Assembly (NCBI GenBank): GCA_036898135.1
Contig: CM072513.1
Coordinates: 36,105,428-36,169,427 of the forward strand
Direction: 5' to 3'
Source: Oncomelania hupensis
Taxonomy: Eukaryota > Mollusca > Gastropoda > Littorinimorpha > Pomatiopsidae
DNA length: 64,000 nucleotides
The notes below the pieces were generated by a model. The model worked only from the letters and a program-made list of their open reading frames with translations. It was not told the origin of the DNA and made no database searches. Below, piece by piece: positions 22,391 to 32,348 of the stretch. The translations under genes were made by a program, and so were the position numbers. Numbering within the stretch: position 1 is the first letter of the stretch; every line of letters starts with the position of its first letter.

Positions 22391-22774
22391 TACTGGCAGC
22401 TGAGAGATTCTTCGTATCTAAATAAGGTTATATGACGTAAGACAGTGCATAGTTTTGATGACGAATTGTATTTTGATTGGCTGTAATTGCGTCACACTGG
22501 AATGTTCGAACGTTCTAAAGAGTATAGAGAGACTATATGAGTGCCGCACTAGTTGAGAGTTGATATAGTTGTGAAAGTGGAAAAAGCGATTGAGCGATTG
22601 TATACAGTTGTTGATGTACGCTGAATAAAGTTGGAAAACTTCATACGACGACTCCTGCCTTGTTGCTGAGTAAACAGGTTGCGTGGATAAACGAATCTGA
22701 GTTACACTTATGAGGATTCAAGCATTGGGGCTGAATCAACTACTGATAAAAACAACAACAACTACAGTGTAACA
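22391..22774 (+). mobile_element. LTR of Ty3/gypsy element 1 (5' limit uncertain)
   Basis: The 3' boundary is clear: the sequence ends gtgtaaca and is followed by a primer-binding-like tggggggccaagccgggatc. Inside are CRE-like atgacgtaag (22433) and tgcgtcac (22488), a compact HSE-like ggaatgttcgaacgttct (22499-22516), a TATA-like actatatga (about 22532) and AATAAA (about 22624). This is a coherent promoter-to-polyadenylation layout. The 5' boundary abuts the antisense LINE and may be truncated there; no TG start complementary to the end was found. Confidence 0.6.
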
Positions 22775-24585
22775 TTTGGGGGGCCAAGCCGGGATCTACG
22801 CCATAGCCAAGGGTTCAACTGCAACAACATGCTAGTCAACGTTACGAGAGGCAGTCATCCAGAGTAGCCGCCAACGAGTTGCGTCGGGAGGGGCCAACAT
22901 ACTGGGACTACATCCCCGGTAGATTCGGGTTGACTGCAAGGGCGTGTAGTCGCCGAAGAGTTGCTTCGTGAGCGAACAACAGACCGGGACTACGTGGCTG
23001 CCGCAAGACTACGTCGAGGGACAGTCTCGGAGCCACATCGCCAGTTTTACAGAGAGCGATGAGCGGTCGTCGCATCTGCTTCAGCACAGGAGCGTATGCA
23101 TCAACGCCTGCGTGGTGCAGCGTCGGATACGACGAGGACAGCGGGGCCTGCGTCAGCGAAGGCGACTACAGACAAGCATCAGCGCTGCTGCAAGAAGCGT
23201 GCTGTTTTAGAACAGTCTATAAAGGTGCAGCATAGTCAAGAGCTCTCCAGAAAAGCATCAAGATGGCTGACTTCTGGCAGCAATGAATTGAGCTGAATCT
23301 AAAAGGCAAACAACTCACGGAGTACGTCAAATCCCATGAGAATATTGCGTAAAGAAAGAGAAGAACAGCGTCTCGAAAGAAAAGCTAGAAGAGCAACGCC
23401 GACGTGTAGAAAGAGACTTAGAAGAGCGGCGTCAAGAAAGAGAATAGCAGCGGCAAGAAAAAGAAGAGCAACGCAGCCTTGAAGAAAGAGAAGCTGAGCG
23501 TCAGTTCCAGCTAGAAATGGAGCGCATCCAGCAACAGCAGAACGCACCACACGTTATCAGCGATTTCAAGGTTCCAAAACTGCCAGCATTCGTCGACGAA
23601 AAGGACCAGATCGACAGCAATCTGGCGAAGTTCGAAAGGTTCGCCGAAAGCGCTAAATGGCAACGTGAAGATTGGCGATCATACTCAGCGAACTACTGAC
23701 GGAGAAAGCGCTCAACGTTTACACCAGACTGTCGAACATTGACGCCAAAGACTACAACGTTTTGAAAGAGGCCCTATTGCAGTGCTACAACTTTACAGAG
23801 AAGGGCTACCGTAAACGCTTTCGTGAATGCCGGCCTTTGTCAAACGAGACGCCAAAGCAGTTTGTGGGGCGGCTGTCGTCATATCTACACGAGTGGGTGG
23901 AATTATCAGGCAAAGAGAAAACTTACGACAGTCTCCATGACCTGATCGTGAGGGAGCAATTACTCAACGCCTGCCCTAAGGACCTCGCGATCCATTTGGA
24001 AATACAAAAGTTGCAGACGCTAAAAGATGTGACTGAGGCTGCTGAAAGATATCTCATCGCTCACGGGAAGACACTGGGGCCACCCAAGGCGACGAAACGT
24101 TTTCAGAAGATTGGAAACCATGGGAAACAGATCCAGGGGAGTCAGACGAGCCAGAGACAGACGGACTCCACGCCACCTTCCAGGGAAGGGCATCCAAGAG
24201 GCTTTTCATCTGCAACGCTACAGACCACAGAGCTGCCAACCGCAGGAGTCCGCCGGCTTTTCTCCGTTCGACCTGTTGTACGGAAGAATCATCCGAGTGC
24301 CGATGCACATCCTGAAAGAACTGTGGACGAAGGAAGTAGACACCCAGATGTGAAGAACAGATACCAGTACGTGTTTGAGCTACGGGAGAAGCTGGAGCAG
24401 ACTCTCGAGATAGCCAGAGAAAACCTGAAGAAGTCCCAGGACTGTGGAAAGCACTACTATGATCAAAGGGCTGTGAACAGGAAGTTTAAACCTGGCAACA
24501 AAGTGCTGGTGCTGCTACCTACCGATCATAATAAGTTGCTGATGCAGTGGAAAGACCCGTACGAAGTGGAGACCGTGGTAGGGAT
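22775..24585 (+). mobile_element. Ty3/gypsy element 1 internal region, internally deleted
   Basis: It comprises a gag-like region (coil 23341-23525, Gag domain to about 24070), a decayed zinc knuckle (FICNATDHRAAN, about 24205-24242), then directly the integrase C-terminus (GFSPFDLLYG, LKELWTKEV, HYYDQRAVNRKFKPGNKVLV, and MQWKDPYEV of the GPY/F module). Protease and most of integrase are missing, so a deletion joins the zinc knuckle to integrase near 24245. The frame is broken by a stop at 23445, a one-base loss near 23672 and further shifts. The sequence stops inside the GPY/F module at 24585, exactly where the next LTR (TGTCA) begins. Confidence 0.8.
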
Positions 24586-24634
24586 TGTCACGACCCACAC
24601 TCAGTTTGAACTTTATATTGTTGTTTGTAGATAG
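23672..24634 (+). pseudogene. Gag / integrase-C-terminal fusion remnant
   Basis: A 320-codon frame. Residues about 1-130 are a Ty3/gypsy Gag domain (LNVYTRLSNI, YRKRFRECRPL, FVGRLSSYLHEWVEL, AAERYLIAHGK). Residues about 132-225 are out of frame across the zinc knuckle and deletion junction. Residues about 227-305 are the integrase C-terminal region ending in the GPY/F-type DPYEVETVVG. The last about 16 codons are read from the inserted LTR. The Gag part continues from 23517-23699 in another frame. A non-functional relic. Confidence 0.75.
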
Positions 24635-26299
24635 GTGGTCTTCTCGCAAGTGCCTATGAATCATCGTTTTGTGTGCCTTTGAATAAGCCGGGACAAAAGT
24701 AAATGAAAAGTGTGACGTAACTTATTGTCGTAGAAAAGAGGAAATGACGAAAGAGAAAGAAGACAGGTATTTGGTCGTTACATGGAGGTCCCAGGAACAG
24801 TGAATCTAGGAGCAGTGTGTTGAATCGTTTTTTGTCCCTGCTAATCCTTTATCCGTCAACTGTACGCTTAAGGAAATACGTACGTGATATCCTCACGTAG
24901 CGGTGCCCTACGACAAGAACTTGAGTTTTCACCAGAAGTCGTTTGAGAACGATGAGGGAGAAAGAGTTCGACCTTGAAACTGGTGCAAGTTCGACTGTTT
25001 GTTTTAGTCAATGAAGATCGAGACGACTAGTAGACCTGACCGTTGACCTACCTGTACCAAAAGGAATGCTGCGGATGAAGAGACGTATCCGACCTTAGCC
25101 GCATCACCGTATCCACGGGTAGTTGAGTAAGTGTGGACTTGGGTGTTTTCACTGGCTAGTCGGGTGTCTCTTTGTTGTCATTTATTTCTGTGGTCCGTAT
25201 TTTGTCGTGTCATTGTTGGTTATCATTATGTTGTGGGGCTAAAATATTATGGGGAAGTATTATACTCGAATAAGTGATACCATATTTATTACAATCATTA
25301 TTCTTCCAAGCATACAACACATTCAAGGTTGCAGTCATTCATTCATACATGCGTTAGATTTACATTTGTGATTGTTACAATACAAGAGTTAGCGATTATT
25401 ATTATTAAGGAAAATGGTTGAGTTTTCAATTGCATCAGGAAGCATGTATAAATTGTTACTCAAATTCTTAGAAGATTTTGTATGGGTTATGTTGCAGTGT
25501 ACCCTTCGCTTTTTGCCTTTGGTTTCATCTTCAACTTCGATTTTACCTTCAACTTCAACTTTAACTTCGACTTTGTTTTTGGGTTTACCATCACTTTTCA
25601 CCGATTGTATTATAATAGACTTTTTGCCAGTGAACTTTTTGCCTTCGCTTCTTCACCACAGACTTTGAAATATTGGATGACCACGGCGGATGCATCTAAT
25701 CGTAGCAGCTACAGTCCCAGTGACATTCGAGGTGTATGCACTTATCGATTACATCTAGTGCATTGACAATTTTTAGTTTATTTGCCTACTGTGTTCCCGG
25801 GACATATATACATTTCACTCCTGCGTTGAGCGAGTTCATGCTCTAGTGTCTTCGGGCGTTTTTGTTATTATGCAATTTCGTATTGCAAAGGTTTGATCGC
25901 AGGAGTGTGATATGTATTTGTAAAACGGGACTTGTGAACTGAAATCGTTATAACAGTAGTAGCAACAAATTTGTAAACAGTGCATAGGTTGTGTGCGAAC
26001 AATGAGTGAACAGTAGAAAAGGAAAACAAAGAGACTGAACGAGAATACTGTGTAGAACCATTTAATTTATTTAAAACAAAGAACATTTCATTCGGTCGTT
26101 TGATTTTATCACCTTTATAAATTTTAGTTATTCATTTACGACTCCATGTTATGTTCATGTGAATAAATTGTTGTTTTATTTTGCCAACGTAATACTTGTC
26201 TCTATCTATTCATCCGTTGTTCACGTATGGTTGCATACACTGCTCAGAGTTCCCCTTTATGGTAAGAGAAACGAAGGACCGTAAGGGGGGGCTTTGACA
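24586..26299 (+). mobile_element. 5' LTR of Ty3/gypsy element 2 (1.7 kb)
   Basis: It begins TGTCACGACCC and ends GGCTTTGACA, giving terminal TGTCA/TGACA inverted repeats, and is followed by a primer-binding site. The start falls inside the integrase reading of element 1. Internal features: a cluster of TTCAACTTCGA-type short repeats (25530-25580), a TATA-like acatatatac (about 25803) and AATAAA signals (about 26163). The matching 3' LTR is not in the window. The predicted target duplication is the preceding five bases gggat. Confidence 0.75.
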
Positions 26300-26303
26300 T
26301 ATT

Positions 26304-26321
26304 TGGTGGCAGCGGTGGGAT
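26304..26321 (+). promoter_or_regulatory. Primer-binding site of element 2, tRNA-Leu type
   Basis: tggtggcagcggtgggat begins four bases after the LTR. It is the exact complement of the last 18 bases, including CCA, of animal tRNA-Leu(AAG), as I recall that sequence. It would prime minus-strand DNA synthesis. Confidence 0.75.
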
Positions 26322-26619
26322 CGAACGGATGAATGGAGGAGATAGAATTACGTTGACATTGTTGTGTTATACCATACAATCAGAGTAAGTGACGTGGGTG
26401 GTTGGCGGGTGCTGGAGCGTTTTGAATCGCGTGGGCGCACTTAGAGCACCCGACAGTAATAAGGTAGGCAACCAAGCCCACACTTTACTATAATACAACT
26501 TAGTGTCATCTGAGCCAAACCGTGGTATAACTGTTGAGTTATTTGAACTCTGAGATATATAGTTGGTAAATAGATTTGTTGTTTACCAATTATACAAGAA
26601 AAGGTGGTCGGCTAGCAAA

Positions 26620-29600
26620 ATGTCCGCCACCCGGAAAGGTACAAAACGTGCTGGAGCCAAGAAAACGATTGGTGGGGAAGGGACATCGATCACCCCTAGC
26701 AGCGACTCAGCCGATATTGTACTGGGAGCATCGGGAGAAGCGACCATGTCCAGTTTGACGAGAGAAGAGACTCTGAGTACGTCTGTCTTAGGTTTCCCTC
26801 GCATGGCGGTAGCCGTAGAACCGTCAAGGAACCAAGAGACGTCCGAAGTGATTGACGTATCCGTGAAGTATAGAGAATTAGGTATGAGCCTAGGCCTGCG
26901 AGAAGAGGCGCTAGCGAGATTTGTCGTGGATGGCATCCAAAAGGAAGAAGAACGAAGAGAGCGAGAAGAAGACAGACGTTTAGTGGAGAGGAAAATGGAA
27001 GAAGAGCGAAGAAAAATAGAAGAAGAGTGAAGAGAGCGCGAAGAAGACAGACGGCTAATGGAAAGAAAAATAGAAGAAGACAGACGTCTAATGGAGAGGA
27101 AAATGGAAGAAGAGCGAAAGGAAAAAGAAGAAGAACGTCGCCGACGCGAAGAGGAAAAAGAAGAAGAACGTCGCCGACGCGAAGAGGAAAAAGAAATAGA
27201 ACGTCGCCGACGCGAAGAAGAAAAAGAAGAAAAACGTCGCCGACGAGAAGAAGAAAAGGAAGACAGACGTCTAATGGAGAGAAAAATGGAAGAAGAACGT
27301 CGCCGACGAGAAGAGGAAAAAGAAGAAGACAGACGTCTGATGGAGAGGAAAATGGAAGAAGAACGTCGCCGACGAGAGGAAGAGAAAGAAGAAGAACGTC
27401 GCCGACGCAAGGAAGACAAAGAAGAAGAACGAAGATCATTAGAAATCAGAATGGAGGCAGAGAAAGAACGGATGAAAATGCAGATGGAGGTGATCAGAGA
27501 AGAACGCGAAGTTTTCGCTGACCGTTCAACTCGTAGAGAACATCATGATGGTTACCGACTGAAAATTCACCCTTTCGATGGTAGAGAAGACATCGAAGCT
27601 TATCTGCGTCATTTTGAACTCATAGCTGAATCACAAGGATGGAATAGAGATTGCTGGGCAGCAAGGTTGTCTCCACTATTGTCAGGAGAAGCGCGCGATA
27701 CGTATTTGCGTCTGACACCCGAACAGGCTCAAGATTTTGAAGAAGTACGCAACGCGCTGTTACGTCGTTTTCGCCGCGATGCGGAATGGTATCGCCGACA
27801 GTTCCGAGAGACCAAGAAAGAACAAAATGAAACTTTTCCGCAATTTCTCATCCGGTTGCAGACATCTGTAGAAAGATGGTTTTCCTTGGCAGACAAAGAC
27901 ATCGATGACGCGAAGTCTGTGTTAGACATGTTTTTGGCTGAACAGATATATTCAGTAATGAATCCTGAGCTCGAGATGTTCGTGCGTGAACGATTGCCGA
28001 CAGACGCCGCACAAGCAGCCGAATATGCTCAACTGCATTTGGACGTAAAACGAGCCGTATCCCGAGGACCTGTTTTCCAAAGAGCGAGTCCACGAACACC
28101 GAGCAGTCAACCCGAGCGTAGACCGAACGAGTCACAAACGAGATTGAGGGAACCTATTAGGAGACCAGTTGTCGGTAGAGATGAAAGAGACAGGAGGAAT
28201 TCAGACGAGTGCTATAAGTGTGGGGGTAAGGGGCACTTCGCCAGGCAATGCATGAAAACGCATGCAGTCAGTCAGGTTACAATTGCGACCGACACCCTAC
28301 CGATCTATACTCCGCCAATAGACGTCCGATCTATTAAACCCTATAACCCGTGGAGTGAGGGTCGGATCAACGAAAATACAGTACGCATCATGCGTGATAC
28401 TGGAGCAGAGATGGGAGCAGTTGCTTCAAAATGGGTCAAACCTGAAGATTACACAGGGAGGAGTGTTGAAGTGTACTTAGCAGACCAGACAAAAACGGGA
28501 AAGTACCCTACAGCATGGGTGAAACTTGAATCAGGCTTTGTGACAGGGACTGTTGAACTGTTCGTCCTTGACCACATGGGACCTGACATTCTTCTGGGTA
28601 ACTGGATTACATTTTCATCTGGTTACCGAAGCCCAGTTACCATTGATGGTAGTGAATGTGCCGTGGCAGCAGCAGTCGAAACAAGAGGACAAATAGAACG
28701 TGAAAAACGAGCGACAGTACCTTTGCAGGTATCGAAAACTCTAGGAGTGGAAGTCACACCGACAGAGTTGGCTGCATTGCAAGAAGAAGACGATAGTCTT
28801 AAAAAAGTTCGAGCGTTGGCTGATGCCCAGAGCGAACTGAAGTCAGGAAATGCTACAGTAAAATTCACGCGAAAGAAAGGGTTACTATACAGGTTGCATC
28901 AGTTGCGAGGAATGGAGACATCGCAGCTAGTAGTTCCCAAGAAACTACGAAAAGAAGTCATGAGGCTAGCTCATGATCCTCCCATGGCAGGACACCTAGG
29001 AGGAAAACGAACTCGCGAACGTATATGGAATACGTTTTTCTGGCCAGGTATGTGCGCAGACGTTCGCAGGTACTGTGCATCATGCATTGAATGCCAGAGA
29101 GTGACACCAAGGGGTCGAGTCAGCAAGGTACCCCTACAAAAGATGCCTTTGATGGACGAACCATTCCAAAGAGTGGCTATCGACATTGTAGGTCCGATTG
29201 CACCAAAGTCGGAACAAGGTAACCAATACATTTTGGTAGTTGTCGACTACGCTACACGATACCCAGAAGCAGTTCCGTTGAAAAGAATTGACACTGAAAA
29301 AGTAGCAGAGGCTATGTGGACCATATGGTCGAGGGTAGGCATCCCTCATGAAATACTAACCGACAGGGGGACGCAGTTCATGTCAGCAGTCATGGATGAA
29401 ATAAACAGATTGTTGGCCATCCATGGAAAAGCCACCACACCCTACCACCCTCAGTGTAACGGGCTGGTTGAGCGGTTTAACGGCACTCTGATGACCATGC
29501 TGAGAAAACTGACTACAGAACAGCCACGGATGTGGGACCGGTACATACCAGCTCTTCTTTTCGCCTACCGAGAGGTACCTCAAGAGGCTACTGGATTTTC

Positions 29601-30534
29601 ACCGTTTGAGCTACTATACGGAAAAACAGTCAGAGGACCGATGGCCGTGTTGAGAGAGCTATGGTCGAAGGAGATTGCTGCTGAAGAAGTGAAAGTAAGC
29701 AGTGAATACGTAGTCGATCTACGCAATCGCATCGAGGAGACGTGCCAGATAGCAAAAGAACATATGAAAGGTGTTGCAGAGCGCCAGAAACACTACTTTG
29801 ACCGAAAAGCGAAACCCAGGGTCTTCAAAGCAGGCGACAGAGTGTTGCTGTTGCTACCCACTAAACATAATAAACTCCAAATGGCTTGGCAAGGACCCTA
29901 TGAAGTCATAGAAAAAGTTGGCGAATGCGATTATCGCATATCAGTAGGACGGAAAACTAAACTCTTCCACGTCAATCTGCTGAAAGAATGCAGAGAAAGA
30001 GTGACAGTCGATGCAGTAGTGACAGAAGACGATCAATGGAAAGAAGAACAAGTGGGCAACGACATTCCAACGTGTCCGTTAGTGGCGACCGAGGGTCCGA
30101 AAGATGTACACGTTGACCCAGAATGTCCAGAAATTCATGAGGACATCCTAAACATAGTGTCAGACTATGCAGACATTTTCACTGATTTCCCTTTACGATG
30201 CACCTTGGATACGTGCGAGATAAAGATGATCAATGAAGAGCCAGTCCGTACAAGACAATACCCTTTACCTCATTCGCAAATGCAGGTGGTGAAGGATGAA
30301 GTAGAAACGATGATGAAATTACGGGTCATTGAGAGAGCAACGTCACCGTATAGCTCACCGATTGTGCTAGTGAAGAAAAAAGATGGACAAATACGATTTT
30401 GCGTTGATTTTCGCAAAATGAATCGTAACATCGTCTTCGACGCTGAGCCTCTACCTGTCATGAATTGGCTAGTTTTAACTCTGCTCATTGACTATTTAGC
30501 ATGTGTAGTACTTGTACCCTTAGAGAGTCAGTAA
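26620..30534 (+). CDS. Gag-Pol of element 2, Gmr1-like order: Gag-PR-IN-RT
   Basis: One frame from ATG 26620 (context caaaATGt) is broken only by TGA at 27028. Order seen: N-terminal tail; Glu/Arg/Lys single-helix-like region with 33-bp repeats (about 26930-27510); Gag domain (27560-28060); zinc knuckle CYKCGGKGHFARQC (28210-28251); protease MRDTGAEMG (about 28390); integrase HHCC finger (28972-29100); DD35E core (Asp 29182, Asp 29362, Glu 29470); GPY/F module (29892); then RT N-terminus (SPYSSPIVLVKKKDG, FCVDFRKMN, 30340-30430). RT ends at 30455, where an LTR starts; later codons are LTR. Integrase before RT is the Gmr1-type arrangement; usual Ty3/gypsy order is RT-RNase H-IN. It cannot retrotranspose: stop codon, no RT palm, no RNase H. 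Confidence 0.9.
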
Positions 30535-31980
30535 GATAACACAGCAGCAATAAAAGTACACACTGCGAGCCAGACCCTCACAGCCCAGTGAATCAGCCCT
30601 GTGTGCGAGAGTCGTAAATATTTTACCCAATGAGAGCTTAGGCAAAGCGGTTTGAGCCAGTTTGACTGTGTGAGAGCCTATCACAGCTTTGGTCAGTTGG
30701 GAGGAATACACCGAAGTGTTAACAGCTAGAAAGCTGGCAGAGAAATCTCTCCACACTTAGACCAGGAAGCAGGACTTAGAATTCTATCAAGTCACAACGG
30801 GCCTGAACTTGTCAAACAGGTAAATGAACACCCTTCTGTTTCATCGTGATATGTTTATATTATTGTGGAAATTATGTTTGTGGAATTTGCTATGCATAAA
30901 TGTGAATTGTTAATCCGAATTTGCGGGACCACGTGGAAGAGCCTACCACGAGGCGAAACACGACCGGTTGCGCCGCCATGTTGTATCCCGTACGGAACTA
31001 CTGTTGTTTAACTTATATGTATGTTTGCAGACCAGTGGCTGTACCACTGAATGTTTATATTATTATTAATTCGGTATGTGTATAGTTAGACACGATTGAT
31101 ATTTATGTATGTATAGGAATTTAGAGTGAGAGTCCAGTGGAACCCGGAAGTAGCAGAATGTTCGTCGCTTATGTATAAAGATGTGGAGCTATCACTGAGG
31201 GCTACTTTGGCTTTCAGTGAGACGCTCTGCACAAACCGATTATTCAGGGTTGTGCAGAATTTCGTCTCTTATATTACAGACGAGCAGGCGAGCTATCCCG
31301 AGCTATCCCGAGCTATCCTGTGCACCCCACTCCACAGAAACGACTAGTTGGTTGAGGAGACTCTACCGCACAAGACGGAAAGAGCTGCCTTGAAAAACTC
31401 CCTGTCAGACCCCACAGCGTGGCAAGGGAACCCAACTACACAACGACACAGGTGGACCAGAAGCTACCTCACAGAAGGACTTCGAACCCCCACTCATGAG
31501 TTAAGTGCATAACACAAAGGTGCACTTAAACTGATCATAACAGGACCACAGTAGTCCAACTCTTCAGAAACTGTAAAACGGACCACAGCAGTCCAAATCT
31601 ACATGAAATATTATAGCAAGTGCCCGAGGAAGATATAACAGCTGCCTAGACTATCAGCGATCGAACTATTAGCAGTAACTGAGACTTTTTAAGTTAGATT
31701 AGTACTTAGAGAATCTTGTATAGAGTAGAAGAAATAAATGTGTGATTTTAACTGTTATCAAGTGGCTGGACTACATATGATTCATAGCCGTGTGAAAGCT
31801 AGTGTGACAGTAATCTTTTACCATTTTTCTATCTATTTCTGTACCCCAACCTTAACACAGAACGAGCTAAACAAATAAATTTATTAAAGTAATTCATAGG
31901 GTGACTTACTAGCAGTTCCCACCGAATAAACGTGAGGGTCCACAATTCCATTGTGCAGAGCCCATAAACCCCACGTGACA
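30456..31980 (+). mobile_element. 5' LTR of Ty3/gypsy element 3 (1.5 kb)
   Basis: It starts TGTCATGAATTGG inside the RT reading of element 2 and ends CCCACGTGACA, again with TGTCA/TGACA termini, followed by a primer-binding site at 31988. Internal features: a triple gagctatcccga-type short repeat (about 31288-31318), a repeated ggaccacagNagtcca motif (31542-31595) and AATAAA (about 31735). The predicted target duplication is the preceding five bases ctacc. No 3' LTR is in the window. Confidence 0.75.
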
Positions 31981-31987
31981 CTTTAAT

Positions 31988-32006
31988 TGGCGAGCCTAGC
32001 CAGGAT
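31988..32006 (+). promoter_or_regulatory. Primer-binding site of element 3, tRNA-Arg-like
   Basis: tggcgagcctagccaggat, seven bases after the LTR, matches the complement of the 3' end of animal tRNA-Arg(ACG) except for one extra T and the last bases. The assignment is from memory and imperfect. Confidence 0.5.
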
Positions 32007-32348
32007 CTGTGTATAATAGGAATTGGGTATAACCGGATCTAAGTACAATAAAATTAGATAACAGTAGAAGTAGAATAACTTAGAATAGTGTAAGGGTATA
32101 ACACTGATCAGTTGGGTGCACTATTCTTTAGTTAAAAACTTTTTTGCTTCAAATATTTTTGTGCCTGTATGTTGCATTGTTCTTTTGCAGGTTTTGCTTA
32201 AATAACTGTTGTATGCCATTTGACTCTTGTTTTATTCTATTATTGATTACGAATTTGATTGTCTTTGCATTGTTGTTATTGAATTGCAATATTGCTAGTG
32301 TTTTGGTATTCCACGTGATTCATAGGTTGTTCATAGACACGTTTGGCA

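Larger units (their letters stand above)
3265..30617 (+). repeat. First copy of a 27.35-kb near-identical direct repeat
   Basis: This block recurs at 36645-64000 in the same orientation. Differences I found: one A near 4658, one T near 9820, one A at about 13180, one AAT unit at 13832-13885, a small indel plus substitutions near 16990, one ATC unit near 20800, a 2-base change near 23330, and one G near 25855. These sum to the observed drift of the offset from 33,380 to 33,383. The copy is cut by the window end, not by a visible boundary. It is probably an unmerged contig overlap or haplotig. Confidence 0.97.

Noticed and set aside
27028..27030. Programmed stop-codon readthrough in Gag-Pol
   Set aside because: Retroelement readthrough lies at the Gag/Pol border; this stop is in the N-terminal helix repeats and fits a point mutation.
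26583..27439. Antisense Ser/Arg- and Leu-rich frames of 278 and 247 codons
   Set aside because: They are the complement of the GAA/CGT-rich repeats encoding the charged helix of Gag. No independent motif or start context.
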